From Halobaculum sp. CBA1158 (GTDB lineage: Archaea; Halobacteriota; Halobacteria; Halobacteriales; Haloferacaceae), in NCBI RefSeq assembly GCF_021431925.1, contig NZ_CP090371.1:1550001-1614000 (forward strand): 64,000 nucleotides of DNA, read 5' to 3'. Position numbers and translations under genes: made by a program. Below, piece by piece: positions 44,345-53,867 of the stretch. The first letter of the stretch is position 1. Each line of letters starts with the position of its first letter. The notes beneath the pieces are model-generated. The model was not told the origin of the DNA. It ran no database searches and saw nothing but the letters and a program-made list of their open reading frames with translations.

Positions 44345-45055
44345 TCAGCCCTTGTTCGCGGTCGGCGCGTCCACGCCGACGAAGATCCGGTACTTCAGGT
44401 CGTCGTCGCGTAACTCCTCGAGCACGCGCTCGGCGAGCGTCTCCTGTGGGTCGTGGAGCCCCGAGACGCGCTCGCTCAGGTCCTCGAACGACTCGAACGG
44501 GCCGCGCTTTCGCGCGTCGAGGACGTTGTTTCGGAGCTTCTTGCCGATCCCGGGGAGGAGATTCAGCTGGTGGAGGCGCAACGAGATCGGTTCGGCGTCG
44601 TTGAAGAAGTCGACGAAGCGTCGCTCGTCGGCCGCGATGACCTCGGAGACGACGTACTCCAACTCCTGGCGCGCGCCCCGATTCAGGTCGTCGTAGCCCA
44701 CGTCGCGGACGCGCTCGATCCCGGAGGCCGTGTCGGGATCGACGCGGACGCGGTCGCCGATGCCGAACTCGGCGTCCTCGCTCAGTTGGAACTCGAACAG
44801 CCGGAAGTCGCGGTCGCCGAGCGCGTACGCGACCGGCGTGCGTCGGTGTTGGGGGCGGTCGTCGTCGGCGCGGCCGTGCGGAAGGAACTCGAGGACGATC
44901 GCGTGCACAGCGTCTTCGTCCTCGCCCGCGTCAGCCGCGTCGCCTCCCGCGTCCGCGTCGGCCGCAGCGGGGTCGTCGTCGACCTCGCCGCCGTCGGTGA
45001 CCGCGTCGCCATCGGGGGGCTCGCCGTCGGGTCCGCCGTCGTGTGCGTGAGTCAT
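44345..45055 (-). CDS. DUF655 putative RNA-binding protein
   Basis: The 236-residue protein has an acidic low-complexity N-terminus (about 1-55), an S1/OB-like strand region (HAIVLEFLPHG, VAYALGDRDFRLFEFQL, GDRVRVD) and a C-terminal helix-hairpin-helix part (LNLLPGIGKKLRNNVLDARK, GPFESFEDLSERV). DUF655 proteins are archaeal, and their conserved position between rpoF and ksgA suggests a role in RNA or ribosome metabolism. No enzyme motif is visible. Confidence 0.88.
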   Translation of the reverse strand: MTHAHDGGPDGEPPDGDAVTDGGEVDDDPAAADADAGGDAADAGEDEDAVHAIVLEFLPHGRADDDRPQHRRTPVAYALGDRDFRLFEFQLSEDAEFGIGDRVRVDPDTASGIERVRDVGYDDLNRGARQELEYVVSEVIAADERRFVDFFNDAEPISLRLHQLNLLPGIGKKLRNNVLDARKRGPFESFEDLSERVSGLHDPQETLAERVLEELRDDDLKYRIFVGVDAPTANKG

Positions 45056-45150
45056 GCCTCGGCGTAAGTCGTCGGTCGTGATAAAAGGTCGTCGCCGCCG
45101 TCGGATGCCGGGCACGACGCGGCGGGGATGCGCCGAGTCAGCGGGCGTGG

Positions 45151-45507
45151 TCAGGCGTACTTCGCGACGACGTTCAGTATCTCGTCGAGCTCGTCGCCGT
45201 CGAGCGCGTACCGCTCCTGTGCGTACACGGAGCGAAGCTCCGCGCGGTCGCGCGGGAGCAGGTCCGCGATCTTGTACGCCTGCGGCTCGTCCACCTTCTC
45301 CAGCTCGAGCAGCTCCTCGACCAGCTCCAGCGACTCGTCGGCGTCGAGGAACGCGAAGCGGTTGACGTGCTCGACCGCGCGCGCAAGCTCGTAGCGCATC
45401 TCGCGGTCCTCGTCGGTCGCGCGGTCGTCCTCGACTTCGAGCAGGAGCCGCTTCGTCTGCGAGACGGTGAGGTACTCCTCGTCGAGTTTCTCCTTGAAGA
45501 TCGTCAT
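45151..45507 (-). CDS. rpoF: RNA polymerase subunit Rpo4/RpoF
   Basis: The 118-residue protein matches archaeal Rpo4 (RpoF): EEYLTVSQTKRLLLEVEDDR at the start, helical HRDC-like core (RYELARAVEHVNRFAFLD) and the final DELDEILNVVAKYA. With Rpo7 it forms the stalk of RNA polymerase that binds emerging RNA. It follows L21e with a four-base gap and is probably in the same transcript. Confidence 0.95.
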   Translation of the reverse strand: MTIFKEKLDEEYLTVSQTKRLLLEVEDDRATDEDREMRYELARAVEHVNRFAFLDADESLELVEELLELEKVDEPQAYKIADLLPRDRAELRSVYAQERYALDGDELDEILNVVAKYA

Positions 45508-45511
45508 CGCG

Positions 45512-45805
45512 TCACTCGGTTTGCGCGTTCAGGTGAGCGGGCTTGGCGATGATCGTCTTGGCGGTGTCGCCGTCGACGATCTCGACCTTGAACGCCGTTC
45601 CCTGCTTGCCGATGACGGTACCGGTGTGGCCGTTGAACCGCGGGTGGAAGCGGCCGTCGGGGATCGACGGGTCCAGCGAGAGGTGGACCTTCTGTCCCTC
45701 GTCGAACTCCGCGATCGCCCGCTGGGGCGGCGATGTGCCGCGGTCGCGGGGGTCGTTCGAGAGCTTTCCTCGCGTGCTGTGAAGGGGGCCGTTCGAGCTC
45801 GGCAT
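45512..45805 (-). CDS. rpl21e: Ribosomal protein L21e (eL21)
   Basis: The 97-residue protein has the L21e pattern: [21 protein letters not shown], an SH3-like barrel with [20 protein letters not shown], and [20 protein letters not shown]. It is part of the large subunit and precedes rpoF on the minus strand. ATG 45805 ([14 protein letters not shown]) is the start; the open frame continues upstream without similarity. Confidence 0.96.
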   Translation of the reverse strand: MPSSNGPLHSTRGKLSNDPRDRGTSPPQRAIAEFDEGQKVHLSLDPSIPDGRFHPRFNGHTGTVIGKQGTAFKVEIVDGDTAKTIIAKPAHLNAQTE

Positions 45806-45916
45806 AGTCGTGCGCACGTCTTCTTCCGTCCGGGGTATAAACCCCGCGTTCCGCGCCCCGGGTGGGGCGGAGTCACACGGGAGACGCCGGTGGCGTCGCT
45901 CGCCCGTCGGCACCGA

Positions 45917-46927
45917 TCACGCGCCGATGTACTCCTCGTTGATCTCGTACTCGCCGCGGTCGTTCTCGACGAGGTACTCCCCGTAGTAGGGGACGCGGTC
46001 GGCGACGACCTCTCGGAACGCCTCCCGGATCTCGGGCTTCGTCATCTCGCCCATCGACTTCAGGTCGTCGTTGCGGTTGAGACAGCCCTTGAGGTATCCC
46101 TCGTGGGTGACTCGGACGCGGCCGCAGTTCGCGCAGAAGTCGGCGTTTTCGACGGGGTCGACGATCTCGACCATCCCGAGCCCGGCGGCGTCGGGGGAGT
46201 CGGCGCTGGCCGCGTCGGCGTCGCCGACGTAGTAGCGCTTGCGGTCGTGCATCTCCCGGTGCTCGACGCGCACCGCGATGTCCGAGAGCCAGTCGTGGAC
46301 GCGCCCGATGTCGATGTTCCACTCGGGCCTCCCGGTCAGCTCCGGCATGTACTCGATGAGCTGGAGCTGGAGCCCGTCGTTCTCGGCGACGTGGTCGACC
46401 ATTCCCTCGACGTAGCCGGCGGTGTGCTCGAACACGACCATGTTGAGCTTCACCGGGTCGAGGCCGGCGTCGACGGCACAGCGCACGCCCTCGAGCACCT
46501 GCTCGTAGGCTCCCGACTTGGTTATCTCCGCGAACGCGTCGGGGTCGAGGGCGTCCTGCGAGACGTTGACGCGGTCGAGCCCGGCGTCGACGAGGTCCTC
46601 GGCACGACCCGGAAGGAAGGTACCGTTGGTCGTCATCGAGGTCTCCATCGACTCCGGCGTCCGTCGGATGATCTCCTCCAGGTCGTCCCGAAGCATCGGC
46701 TCGCCGCCGGTGAACTTCACCGCGTCGACGCCGAACTCGGCGGCGACCTCCAGGAAGCGGACCACGTCGTCGGTGGACATCTCGTCGTCTTGAGCGTCCA
46801 TCGGCCCGCGCGTGTCCCCCAGTCCCTCGTTGTGGCAGTAGACGCAGTCGAAGTTGCACCGGTCGGTGAGCGAGACGCGTACCCCCGTCACCTCCCGCCC
46901 GAAGTCGTCGACCAGCGGTGTCGGCAT
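45917..46927 (-). CDS. moaA: GTP 3',8-cyclase MoaA (molybdopterin synthesis)
   Basis: The 336-residue radical-SAM enzyme makes 3',8-cyclo-GTP, the first step to molybdopterin. The SAM cluster Cys are at 24, 28 and 31 ([11 protein letters not shown]), and the second 4Fe-4S cluster near the C-terminus is formed by [27 protein letters not shown] and MTTNGTFL are further motifs. It diverges from mrp. MoaA needs Fe-S clusters, and Mrp proteins carry them, so the pairing makes biochemical sense. Confidence 0.95.
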   Translation of the reverse strand: MPTPLVDDFGREVTGVRVSLTDRCNFDCVYCHNEGLGDTRGPMDAQDDEMSTDDVVRFLEVAAEFGVDAVKFTGGEPMLRDDLEEIIRRTPESMETSMTTNGTFLPGRAEDLVDAGLDRVNVSQDALDPDAFAEITKSGAYEQVLEGVRCAVDAGLDPVKLNMVVFEHTAGYVEGMVDHVAENDGLQLQLIEYMPELTGRPEWNIDIGRVHDWLSDIAVRVEHREMHDRKRYYVGDADAASADSPDAAGLGMVEIVDPVENADFCANCGRVRVTHEGYLKGCLNRNDDLKSMGEMTKPEIREAFREVVADRVPYYGEYLVENDRGEYEINEEYIGA

Positions 46928-46956
46928 TATGTAGCAATCTTCGTTCGCTCGTACTT

Positions 46957-46973
46957 GAACGTGTGGGACGTTC
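46957..46973. promoter_or_regulatory. Inverted repeat in the moaA/mrp divergent promoter region
   Basis: GAACGT-gtggg-ACGTTC is a perfect six-base inverted repeat 30-46 bases upstream of the moaA start on the minus strand, at the edge of an AT-rich stretch (46974-47000). It is placed to bind a regulator of moaA. No known molybdenum-regulator site was recognised. Confidence 0.45.
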
Positions 46974-47067
46974 GGGACAAATAGTAATTGTTTGTGGTTA
47001 CCATCGACGTTTCTACAAAGATACATCGGTCGCCGTTCGGCGGTGCGATGTCACCCCGTGGGAAACC

Positions 47068-47074
47068 CTTATTC
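47068..47074 (+). promoter_or_regulatory. TATA-like box of mrp
   Basis: CTTATTC lies 24-30 bases before the mrp ATG (47098), the right distance for a leaderless haloarchaeal transcript. Confidence 0.55.
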
Positions 47075-47097
47075 GGGGCGCTCGCCGACAGGCGGAC

Positions 47098-48171
47098 ATG
47101 GATGAAGCCGCCGTACGCGAGCGACTCGCGGGCGTCGAGGACCCGGACCTCGGCGACGACATCGTCTCGCTCGGCCTCGTGAACGCGGTACAGGTGGACG
47201 ACGAGGAGGGCGTGATCAGGGTGTCGCTCGCGCTCGGTGCGCCGTACGCCCCGAACGAGACGGCCATCGCCGAGGAAGTTCGAGACGCGCTGGCGGACAG
47301 CGACTACGCGCTGGACATCTCCGCGAACGTGGAGTCGGATCTCGACTCCGGGGAGGAGGTGCTCCCGAACGTCAAGAACGTCATCGCGGTCGCCTCCGGC
47401 AAGGGCGGCGTCGGGAAGTCGACGGTCGCTGTGAACCTCGCGGCCGGACTCTCCCAACTGGGCGCACGCGTCGGGCTGTTCGACGCCGACATCTACGGGC
47501 CGAACGTCCCGCGGATGGTCGACGCCGACGAGGCCCCGCACGCGACCGACCAGGAGACGATCATCCCGCCGCAGAAGTTCGGGATGAAGCTGATGAGCAT
47601 GGCGTTCCTCGTCGGCGAGGACGACCCCGTCATCTGGCGGGGGCCGATGGTCCACAAGCTGCTCACGCAGCTCGTTGAGGACGTGGAGTGGGGCGCGCTC
47701 GACTATCTCGTGCTCGACCTGCCGCCGGGCACCGGCGACACTCAGCTCACTATCCTCCAGACGCTTCCGCTCACGGGGGCTGTGATCGTCACGACCCCCG
47801 AGGAGGTCGCCCTCGACGACGCGAACAAGGGCCTGCGGATGTTCGGCAAGCACGACACGAACGTGCTCGGGATCGTCGAGAACATGTCCGGGTTCGTCTG
47901 TCCCGACTGCGGCAACGAACACGACATCTTCGGCAAGGGCGGCGGCAAGCAGTTCGCCGCCGACAACGACCTCCCGTTCCTGGGCGGGATCCCCCTGGAC
48001 CCGTCAGTCAGGCAGGGGGGCGACGGCGGCGCGCCGGTCGTCCGCGAGGACGACGCCGGCGAGGTCGCCGACGCGTTCAGGCTCGTCACCGAGAACGTCG
48101 CGAACAACGTCGGCGTCGTCCAGCGCCGGAAGGCGAGCCGGCGCGCAGAGCGCGAGTCGCCGACGCAGTAA
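47098..48171 (+). CDS. mrp: Mrp/NBP35-family Fe-S carrier ATPase
   Basis: The 357-residue protein has an N-terminal MIP18/DUF59 domain (about 1-80, VEDPDLGDDIVSLGLVNAV). A P-loop ATPase domain follows, with the deviant Walker A GKGGVGKS at 101-108, DADIYGPNVPRM and VLDLPPGTGDTQLT. The Cys pair in CPDCGNEHDIF near residue 267-270 can hold a bridging 4Fe-4S cluster in a dimer. Mrp proteins deliver clusters to apo-enzymes. It is the first gene of a rightward group followed by a small conserved protein. Confidence 0.95.
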   Translation: MDEAAVRERLAGVEDPDLGDDIVSLGLVNAVQVDDEEGVIRVSLALGAPYAPNETAIAEEVRDALADSDYALDISANVESDLDSGEEVLPNVKNVIAVASGKGGVGKSTVAVNLAAGLSQLGARVGLFDADIYGPNVPRMVDADEAPHATDQETIIPPQKFGMKLMSMAFLVGEDDPVIWRGPMVHKLLTQLVEDVEWGALDYLVLDLPPGTGDTQLTILQTLPLTGAVIVTTPEEVALDDANKGLRMFGKHDTNVLGIVENMSGFVCPDCGNEHDIFGKGGGKQFAADNDLPFLGGIPLDPSVRQGGDGGAPVVREDDAGEVADAFRLVTENVANNVGVVQRRKASRRAERESPTQ

Positions 48172-48283
48172 CGCGAGCGGGTCCCAGCCCGACCCGAGAC
48201 GAGGCGGGACGGAGACACACCGGTTTTCACGAGCTTCCGACGAGTCGGAAAGGGCTTAGCCGACGGCGCGACGAACGCGGGAC

Positions 48284-48544
48284 ATGACCGACGGTGACGA
48301 CGACTGGCAGCTCGCGCCCGACTCGGATCGGGAGTTCGCCGACGACCCGGAAACGAGAGCGTTCCTTCGCGCCGTCGCCGAGGACGTCCGCGGCGACTCG
48401 GGCGAGTCGAAACAGCTCTCGGCGATCCTCTATCGCGTCTCGGACCTGTACGACCCCGACGAGGACACCTCGCCCGAGGAGATCTACCTGAACGTTCGCC
48501 GGATCATGCAGATCAAAGAACGCGGTGGGCTGGAGCGGGACTGA
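48284..48544 (+). CDS. Small conserved haloarchaeal protein
   Basis: The 86-residue acidic protein begins MTDGDDDWQLAPDSDREFAD. Its helical core reads TRAFLRAVAEDVRGDSGESK, LSAILYRVSDLYDPDED and LNVRRIMQIKERGGL. No membrane segment or metal motif is present. Conserved hydrophobic spacing suggests a helical bundle that might bind a partner. It follows mrp on the same strand after 112 bases. I cannot assign a function. Confidence 0.75.
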   Translation: MTDGDDDWQLAPDSDREFADDPETRAFLRAVAEDVRGDSGESKQLSAILYRVSDLYDPDEDTSPEEIYLNVRRIMQIKERGGLERD

Positions 48545-48649
48545 CCGGGCTCGGCGGATCGACTCCGCTCGGGCGCGGCCGTGGTCCGAGGGGGGCAGGG
48601 TCGACGTGAACACCTATTGTCGCGTGGGGGAAACGGGGAGGCGAACTGA

Positions 48650-50014
48650 ATGTCCGAAGACCCGTCGTCGAGCCGCCCGTCGGGCGATCCGAGCGCGAGT
48701 CCGGTCGAGCGTCACGAACCCACGATCGAAGGCCTCTTCACCGATCTACGGGGGCTGACGGCGGAGGCGGACGATCCCGAGACCCGCGAGGAGGTCAGAG
48801 ACGTCGAGGAGCTGCTCGCGGAGGCCCACGAGCGGGGGATCATCGAGTCGGGGGTTCGCACCCTCGACGCCCGCGACGCCGCAGAGGCGTTCGTCGGGAG
48901 CGTCATCTTCGCGTCGCCGCTCCTCGTCGAGGACGGCGTCTTCGACATCGCCGATCATCTCTTCGGGTTCACCCTCCACGGCGTTCCGGTGTTCCTGATC
49001 GCCAACACGGCGTTCGTCGTGTTCATGACGTACGCGCTGCTCGAGTGGACTGGCCAGAACAAAACGGAGGCGCAGACGCTGTTCGGGGTCGTCCCGCTGC
49101 GCGTGTTCATGACGCTCACGGTCTCGTTTCTCGTGGCCGCAGTCCTGATGACCGTCTGGGGGCGGGTCGGGAGCTGGGCGTCGCCGATCGAGGCGATCGC
49201 TCGCATCAACGTGATCTGGACCGTGGGGTCGCTGGGGGCGGCACTCGGCGACATCCTCTCGGACGCCGATCCCGCTCCGTCCGTCATCGCACGGACTGAA
49301 TCGGTCCGAGACGACCCCCGACACGGAGCCCGGAGTAGGGTCGGTGGCGTTCGGTCGGACGACGACCGGGACGCGGTCGGGAGCCTGAGTGACAGCGCGC
49401 TCCTGGAGGCGATCCACGAGGAGTTCGACGATCTGGAGTCGGTCGTCGACGACTTCGCCCAGCGGTCCGAGGTCAACCGGATCAGGGGGGCGGCGATCGA
49501 GGCGACACTCGACGACGTGTTCGGCGACAGGATCCAGAAGTACACCTCGCGCGACATCGCCGAGGCGTTCGTCGGCAGCATCTTCTTCTCGATCCCGTTT
49601 CTGGTCGAGGACGGCGTCTTCGACGTCGCGGCCTTCTTTCTCGCGTTCCGGCTCGAGTTCTTCCCGGTGTACTTCCTCGCGAACACCGCGTTCGTCCTCC
49701 TGATGGTCCACTCGCTCGTCTACTGGGCGGGACCGCAGGACGTGCGAGAGCTGCGACCGATCTTCGGCTACGTCCCACGGCGGCTGGTCGGGACGGCGCT
49801 CGTCTCGTTTTTGACCGCGGCCGCGCTCATGACGATGTGGGGGCGCGTCGAGAACTGGGAGGACCCGGTCGTGGCGTTGGCCCGGATCAGCGTCGTCTGG
49901 ACGGTCGCGTCGTTCGGGGCCGCGCTCGGGGACATCCTGCCCGGGGAGAGCTCGGGGGACGACATCAACGACGACATCGCGGCGCTCGGGGACGCGACCG
50001 ACGACGAACTCTGA
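48650..50014 (+). CDS. DUF2391 membrane protein with an internal tandem duplication
   Basis: The 454-residue protein consists of two homologous membrane modules. Module one (about residues 75-205) contains AAEAFVGSVIFASPLLVEDG, ANTAFVVFMTYALLEW and WTVGSLGAALGDIL; module two (about 305-445) repeats these as IAEAFVGSIFFSIPFLVEDG, ANTAFVLLMVHSLVYW and WTVASFGAALGDIL. Each module has four or so helices, and between them lies an acidic soluble linker with a coiled-coil-like helix (LLEAIHEEFDDLESVVDDFA). The family is of unknown function; pseudo-twofold duplication is typical of transporters and channels, which is only a suggestion here. Confidence 0.85.
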   Translation: MSEDPSSSRPSGDPSASPVERHEPTIEGLFTDLRGLTAEADDPETREEVRDVEELLAEAHERGIIESGVRTLDARDAAEAFVGSVIFASPLLVEDGVFDIADHLFGFTLHGVPVFLIANTAFVVFMTYALLEWTGQNKTEAQTLFGVVPLRVFMTLTVSFLVAAVLMTVWGRVGSWASPIEAIARINVIWTVGSLGAALGDILSDADPAPSVIARTESVRDDPRHGARSRVGGVRSDDDRDAVGSLSDSALLEAIHEEFDDLESVVDDFAQRSEVNRIRGAAIEATLDDVFGDRIQKYTSRDIAEAFVGSIFFSIPFLVEDGVFDVAAFFLAFRLEFFPVYFLANTAFVLLMVHSLVYWAGPQDVRELRPIFGYVPRRLVGTALVSFLTAAALMTMWGRVENWEDPVVALARISVVWTVASFGAALGDILPGESSGDDINDDIAALGDATDDEL

Positions 50015-50033
50015 ACGCGACCCAGATCATCGC

Positions 50034-50068
50034 ACCCTCCAAAGCCCGGCAGCGAGGCTCGGGAGGGT
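50034..50068. terminator. Hairpin between convergent genes
   Basis: ACCCTCC (50034-50040) and GGAGGGT (50062-50068) can pair, with an inner GCC/GGC step. The hairpin is in the 199-bp gap between the convergent DUF2391 gene and cdcH. It could end either transcript. No T tract follows on the plus strand. Confidence 0.4.
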
Positions 50069-50213
50069 CCGATGAGTGTTCGGGCACGACGAACGAGAGC
50101 GCCCACAGCACCGCCCGCGCGAGGCGCTCGACGGCGGGGTCCGGATCGATCGAACGCTCCGCGCTTACGTGGGAGTCGGATCCACCGGGGATCCGACGAC
50201 CCGAACGCGCCCT

Positions 50214-52475
50214 CTACTGGAAGGTCCGACCCAGTTCGGTCTCGGACTGCTCGCGGGGTTCCGTGCTCTGGAACCGCTGTTCGATCTCCTCGTAGCGCTG
50301 TCTGGTCTCGTCGGTGACGGAGGGGTTCACCTCGTCCAGGGCGTCCTCGAAGTGGGCCATCGTCACGCGGACGTTGCCGACGGAATCGTCGACCTCTTCG
50401 GGCGAGACCGACTGGATGAACTCCCGCGAGGCGTTCATCGACGCCTCGCGGCAGACGGCTTCGATGTCGGCCCCGACGTATCCCTCGGTCCGGCGCGCCA
50501 GCGCGTTGAGGTCCACGTCGTCCGCCAGCGGCTTGTGGTCCGTGTGGACCTCGAAGATCTTCCGGCGGCCGTCCTCGTCGGGGACGGGGACGTGGACGTG
50601 CCGGTCGAGCCGTCCCGGGCGAAGCAGCGCGCTGTCGATGAGGTCCGGACGGTTCGTGGTCGCGATGACGACCACGTCCTCCAGCGTCTCGAGACCGTCG
50701 AGTTCGGTGAGGAGCTGGGAGACGACGCGCTCGGAGACGCCCGAGTCGCTGGAGTTGCTCCCGCGCTCGGTCGCGATCGCGTCGATCTCGTCGAAGAAGA
50801 CGATCGTCGGCGAGTTCTCGCGCGCCTTGCTGAAGATCTCGCGGACGCCCTTCTCGGACTCGCCCACGTACTTGTTCAACAGCTCCGGCCCCTTCACCGA
50901 GATGAAGTTGGACTCGGACTCGTTGGCGACGGCCTTCGCCAGCAGGGTCTTCCCCGTCCCCGGCGGGCCGTACATCAGTACGCCCTTGGCCGACTCCATG
51001 TCCATCTGCTCGAACACCTCGGGGTAGTCGAGGGGCCATTGGATCGTCTCGCGGAGCCGCTCTTTGGTGCCCTCGAGTCCGCCCACGTCGCCCCACGTCA
51101 CGTCGGGCACCTCGACGAACACCTCCCGGAGCGCGGACGGCTCGATGCCCTTCAGCGCCTCCTTCATGTCGCGGCTCGTGATCTCGATCGACTCGAGGAT
51201 CTCCGCGTCGATCTCGTCTTCATCGAGGTCGATCTGTGGCCGGATACGACGGATGGCGTTCATCCCAGCCTCCTTCGCCAGGCTGGCGATGTCCGCGCCG
51301 ACGAAGCCGTGGGTGGTCTCGGCGTACTCGTCGATGTCGATGTCCTCCGACAGCGGCATGTTCCGGGTGTGGACCTGGAGGATCTCCTTGCGGCCGTCGC
51401 GGTCGGGCACGCCGATCTCGATCTCGCGGTCGAAGCGACCGCCGCGGCGCAGCGCCGGGTCGATGGCGTCAACGCGGTTGGTCGCGCCGATGACGACGAC
51501 CTCGCCGCGCTCCTCGAGCCCGTCCATCAGCGAGAGCAGTTGGGCCACGACGCGGCGTTCCACGTCGCCGCCGGCCTCCTCGCGCTTGGGCGCGATGGAA
51601 TCCAGTTCGTCCATGAAGATGATCGCGGGGGCGTTCTCGGCGGCCTCCTCGAACACCTCACGCAGTTGCTCCTCGGACTCCCCGTAGTACTTCGACATGA
51701 TCTCGGGGCCCGAGAGCGTCTGGAAGTGCGCGTCGATCTCGTTGGCGACGGCCTTCGCTATCAGCGTCTTCCCCGTGCCCGGCGGGCCGTGGAGGAGCAC
51801 GCCCTTCGGCGGCTCGATACCGAGGCGCTTGAACAGCTCCGGGTGCCGCATCGGCAGCTCGATCATCTCGCGCACCTGCTCAAGTTCGTCGTCGAGGCCG
51901 CCGATGTCCTCGTAGGCGACGTCCGGCGTCTCCGCGCCGCCGCCTGTCGCCGACTCGGCGATCTGTTCGGCGGGCTTCTCGGAGATGTCGACCTCCGTCG
52001 AGTCGGTGATGACGACGGTACCGGTCGGCTCGGTGGACGCGATCTTCAGCGGGACGGCCTGCGAGCCGCCGCCCATGAGCCCGAGTCCGAGGGGGAACCG
52101 GATGGTCTGCCCCTGCGTGACCGGCTGGCCCGAGAGCTTGTCGCGGATGATCGAGCCGACGTTGCCGCGTATCCCGAACTGCTGCGGGAGCGCGATCGTG
52201 ATCCGGTCGGCGGGCTCTACGTCCGCGGCCTCGATCGTCACTCTGTCGTCGATACCGACGCCGGCCTCCTGGCGGAGTTGACCGTCGATACGGACGACGC
52301 CCGTGTTGTCGTCCTCCGGATACCCCGGCCAGACGCGGGCGATCGCCGTGGAGTCGCCCTCGATTCGAATGTAGTCCCCGCCCGAGAGATCGAGTTCCTC
52401 GGCGGCGACGCGGTCGATAGCGGCCAGGCGACGCCCGGCGTCCTTCTGTTTCAGCGGTTTGACTGTGAGTTTCAT
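50214..52475 (-). CDS. CDC48/VCP-type AAA ATPase CdcH
   Basis: The 753-residue protein has the p97 layout. An N-terminal double-psi barrel and Cdc48 domain-2 (about 1-180) are followed by two AAA modules, each with Walker A GPPGTGKT and Walker B ([11 protein letters not shown] and [11 protein letters not shown]). It unfolds proteins in an ATP-dependent manner and may feed the proteasome. The C-terminal 30 residues form an acidic tail. Its ATG overlaps the stop of the small Hsp20-like gene by four bases, so the two are expressed together, which hints at a functional partnership in protein quality control. Confidence 0.96.
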   Translation of the reverse strand: MKLTVKPLKQKDAGRRLAAIDRVAAEELDLSGGDYIRIEGDSTAIARVWPGYPEDDNTGVVRIDGQLRQEAGVGIDDRVTIEAADVEPADRITIALPQQFGIRGNVGSIIRDKLSGQPVTQGQTIRFPLGLGLMGGGSQAVPLKIASTEPTGTVVITDSTEVDISEKPAEQIAESATGGGAETPDVAYEDIGGLDDELEQVREMIELPMRHPELFKRLGIEPPKGVLLHGPPGTGKTLIAKAVANEIDAHFQTLSGPEIMSKYYGESEEQLREVFEEAAENAPAIIFMDELDSIAPKREEAGGDVERRVVAQLLSLMDGLEERGEVVVIGATNRVDAIDPALRRGGRFDREIEIGVPDRDGRKEILQVHTRNMPLSEDIDIDEYAETTHGFVGADIASLAKEAGMNAIRRIRPQIDLDEDEIDAEILESIEITSRDMKEALKGIEPSALREVFVEVPDVTWGDVGGLEGTKERLRETIQWPLDYPEVFEQMDMESAKGVLMYGPPGTGKTLLAKAVANESESNFISVKGPELLNKYVGESEKGVREIFSKARENSPTIVFFDEIDAIATERGSNSSDSGVSERVVSQLLTELDGLETLEDVVVIATTNRPDLIDSALLRPGRLDRHVHVPVPDEDGRRKIFEVHTDHKPLADDVDLNALARRTEGYVGADIEAVCREASMNASREFIQSVSPEEVDDSVGNVRVTMAHFEDALDEVNPSVTDETRQRYEEIEQRFQSTEPREQSETELGRTFQ

Positions 52476-52717
52476 GCGGTCTGGATCGTGAGTACGCCGT
52501 TCTCGATGTCAACGTTTGCGGCCGGACCGGGAAGTTCGAACTCGAACTCCTCGTCATTCTCGTCGCCCGCGATGACGACGATCGCAGTTCCGTCGACGGT
52601 GTCGACGGAGACGTCCTCGTCGGCCGCGTTCAGATCCGCCGCGACGACGGTCCCGTCCGCGTAGTCGTACCGCCGGACGAACCGGTCGCGGCGGTCGGTG
52701 AATTGGCGTTGTGTCAT
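52472..52717 (-). CDS. Small Hsp20-like beta-sandwich protein coupled to CdcH
   Basis: The 81-residue protein has a compact pattern of strands ([42 protein letters not shown]) and ends [14 protein letters not shown]. The last motif is the ENGVLTI strand typical of small heat-shock proteins (alpha-crystallin domain), but the protein is much shorter than Hsp20. It belongs to a haloarchaeal family of unknown function. Its stop overlaps the cdcH start by four bases (ATGA), so both come from one TATA-driven transcript. Confidence 0.8.
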   Translation of the reverse strand: MTQRQFTDRRDRFVRRYDYADGTVVAADLNAADEDVSVDTVDGTAIVVIAGDENDEEFEFELPGPAANVDIENGVLTIQTA

Positions 52718-52748
52718 GTCTATTCCTAACCCAAGGTAATGCGGCTAA

Positions 52749-52758
52749 GTATATAAAC
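52749..52758 (-). promoter_or_regulatory. TATA box of the Hsp20-like/cdcH operon
   Basis: On the minus strand the sequence reads GTTTATATAC, a strong archaeal TATA box, 32-41 bases before the first ATG. It is the clearest TATA in the window. Confidence 0.8.
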
Positions 52759-52899
52759 ATATCGTCCATGAATCGCAGTAAGGCGGCCGTTCTACCCGAG
52801 AGACGTTGTGTAGCAGTTCACGACCGTCGGGAGCGAAGTCGAGAGAGGCATCGACGTCGTCGCCGGCCAATTTAAGCCCCGGCCGCGGCGACGTATGGT

Positions 52900-53724
52900 A
52901 TGCGAACCGTCGACCACCACGGCAGGCGAACGGCGTATCGGGTCCTCGGCGAGGACCCGGACGACGGTATCGACGCCGATCGCAGCGGAGACGCCGAGCA
53001 GCCTCCCGACAGCGACGTTCCCGGCGTGCTGTGCGTCCACGGGAGCGGCGCGACCGGAGAGCTGTGGGTCGGACTGTCCCGGCTCGCCGATCGTGCGTCC
53101 GTGGCGGCGCTCGATCTCAGCGGTCACGGCGACAGCGACGACGTGGACGCCGCGCCCGGACCGGAGACGCTGGAGGCGTACGCCGCCGACGTGGTGGCCG
53201 TCGCCGAGGCGACAGACGCCTCGGTGCTCGTCGGGAACTCCCTGGGCGGCGCGGTCGCGATGTGGGTCGCGTTGGAGCGCGACCTCGAGATCGATGGCCT
53301 CGTCCTCGCCGGGACGGGCGCGAAACTAACGGTCCTCGATGATCTGCTCGTGTGGCTGCGCGAGGACTTCGAGCGCGCCGTCGAGTTCCTCCACGAGGCC
53401 GACCGGCTGTTTCACGACGCCGACGACGCGACCCTCTCGCGGTCCCGAGAGGCCATGCGTGAGGCCGGCCGTGCGACCGTCGAGCGCGACTTCCGTACCT
53501 GCCACTCGTTCGACGTTCGGGACCGACTCGACGAGATCGACGCCCCGACCCTCGCGATAGTCGGCGAACACGACGGACTGACGCCGCCGCGATACCACGA
53601 GTATCTCGCCGCCGAGATCTCCGACTGCTCGCTGCGGGTTCTCGACGACGCCGCTCACCTCGCGATGCTCGAACGTCCCGTCGCATTCGGCGATTCGGTC
53701 GCCGAACTGCTCGACCGGGTGTAG
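52900..53724 (+). CDS. Alpha/beta-fold hydrolase
   Basis: The 274-residue protein has the catalytic triad of the family: nucleophile Ser114 in VGNSLGGA, the acid in VGEHDGLTPP and His in DDAAHLAMLE. The oxyanion-hole motif VHGSGATGELW follows the first strand. An Asp-rich insertion lies near residues 20-40. The substrate cannot be predicted. The start ATG lies about 25 bases after a TATA-like aatttaag stretch. Confidence 0.88.
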   Translation: MRTVDHHGRRTAYRVLGEDPDDGIDADRSGDAEQPPDSDVPGVLCVHGSGATGELWVGLSRLADRASVAALDLSGHGDSDDVDAAPGPETLEAYAADVVAVAEATDASVLVGNSLGGAVAMWVALERDLEIDGLVLAGTGAKLTVLDDLLVWLREDFERAVEFLHEADRLFHDADDATLSRSREAMREAGRATVERDFRTCHSFDVRDRLDEIDAPTLAIVGEHDGLTPPRYHEYLAAEISDCSLRVLDDAAHLAMLERPVAFGDSVAELLDRV

Positions 53725-53867
53725 CCGCTTCCGAGCGAGAGTTCAAATGGGATGACGGGACCACGGCCGCCGTGGCGAACTGAGCCGCTCCGGAACGGCT
53801 CGCGGGTGCGCGGCCGACCGTTCCGGAGGCGAGCGGGGCCGCCTGTCAGCCAGAATCGGGAGACGAG

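Noticed and set aside
50076-52664. An 862-codon open frame on the plus strand opposite cdcH
   Set aside because: It is antisense to the CdcH gene, its protein is Arg/Leu/Val/Asp-biased without domains, and high G+C makes such shadow frames common.
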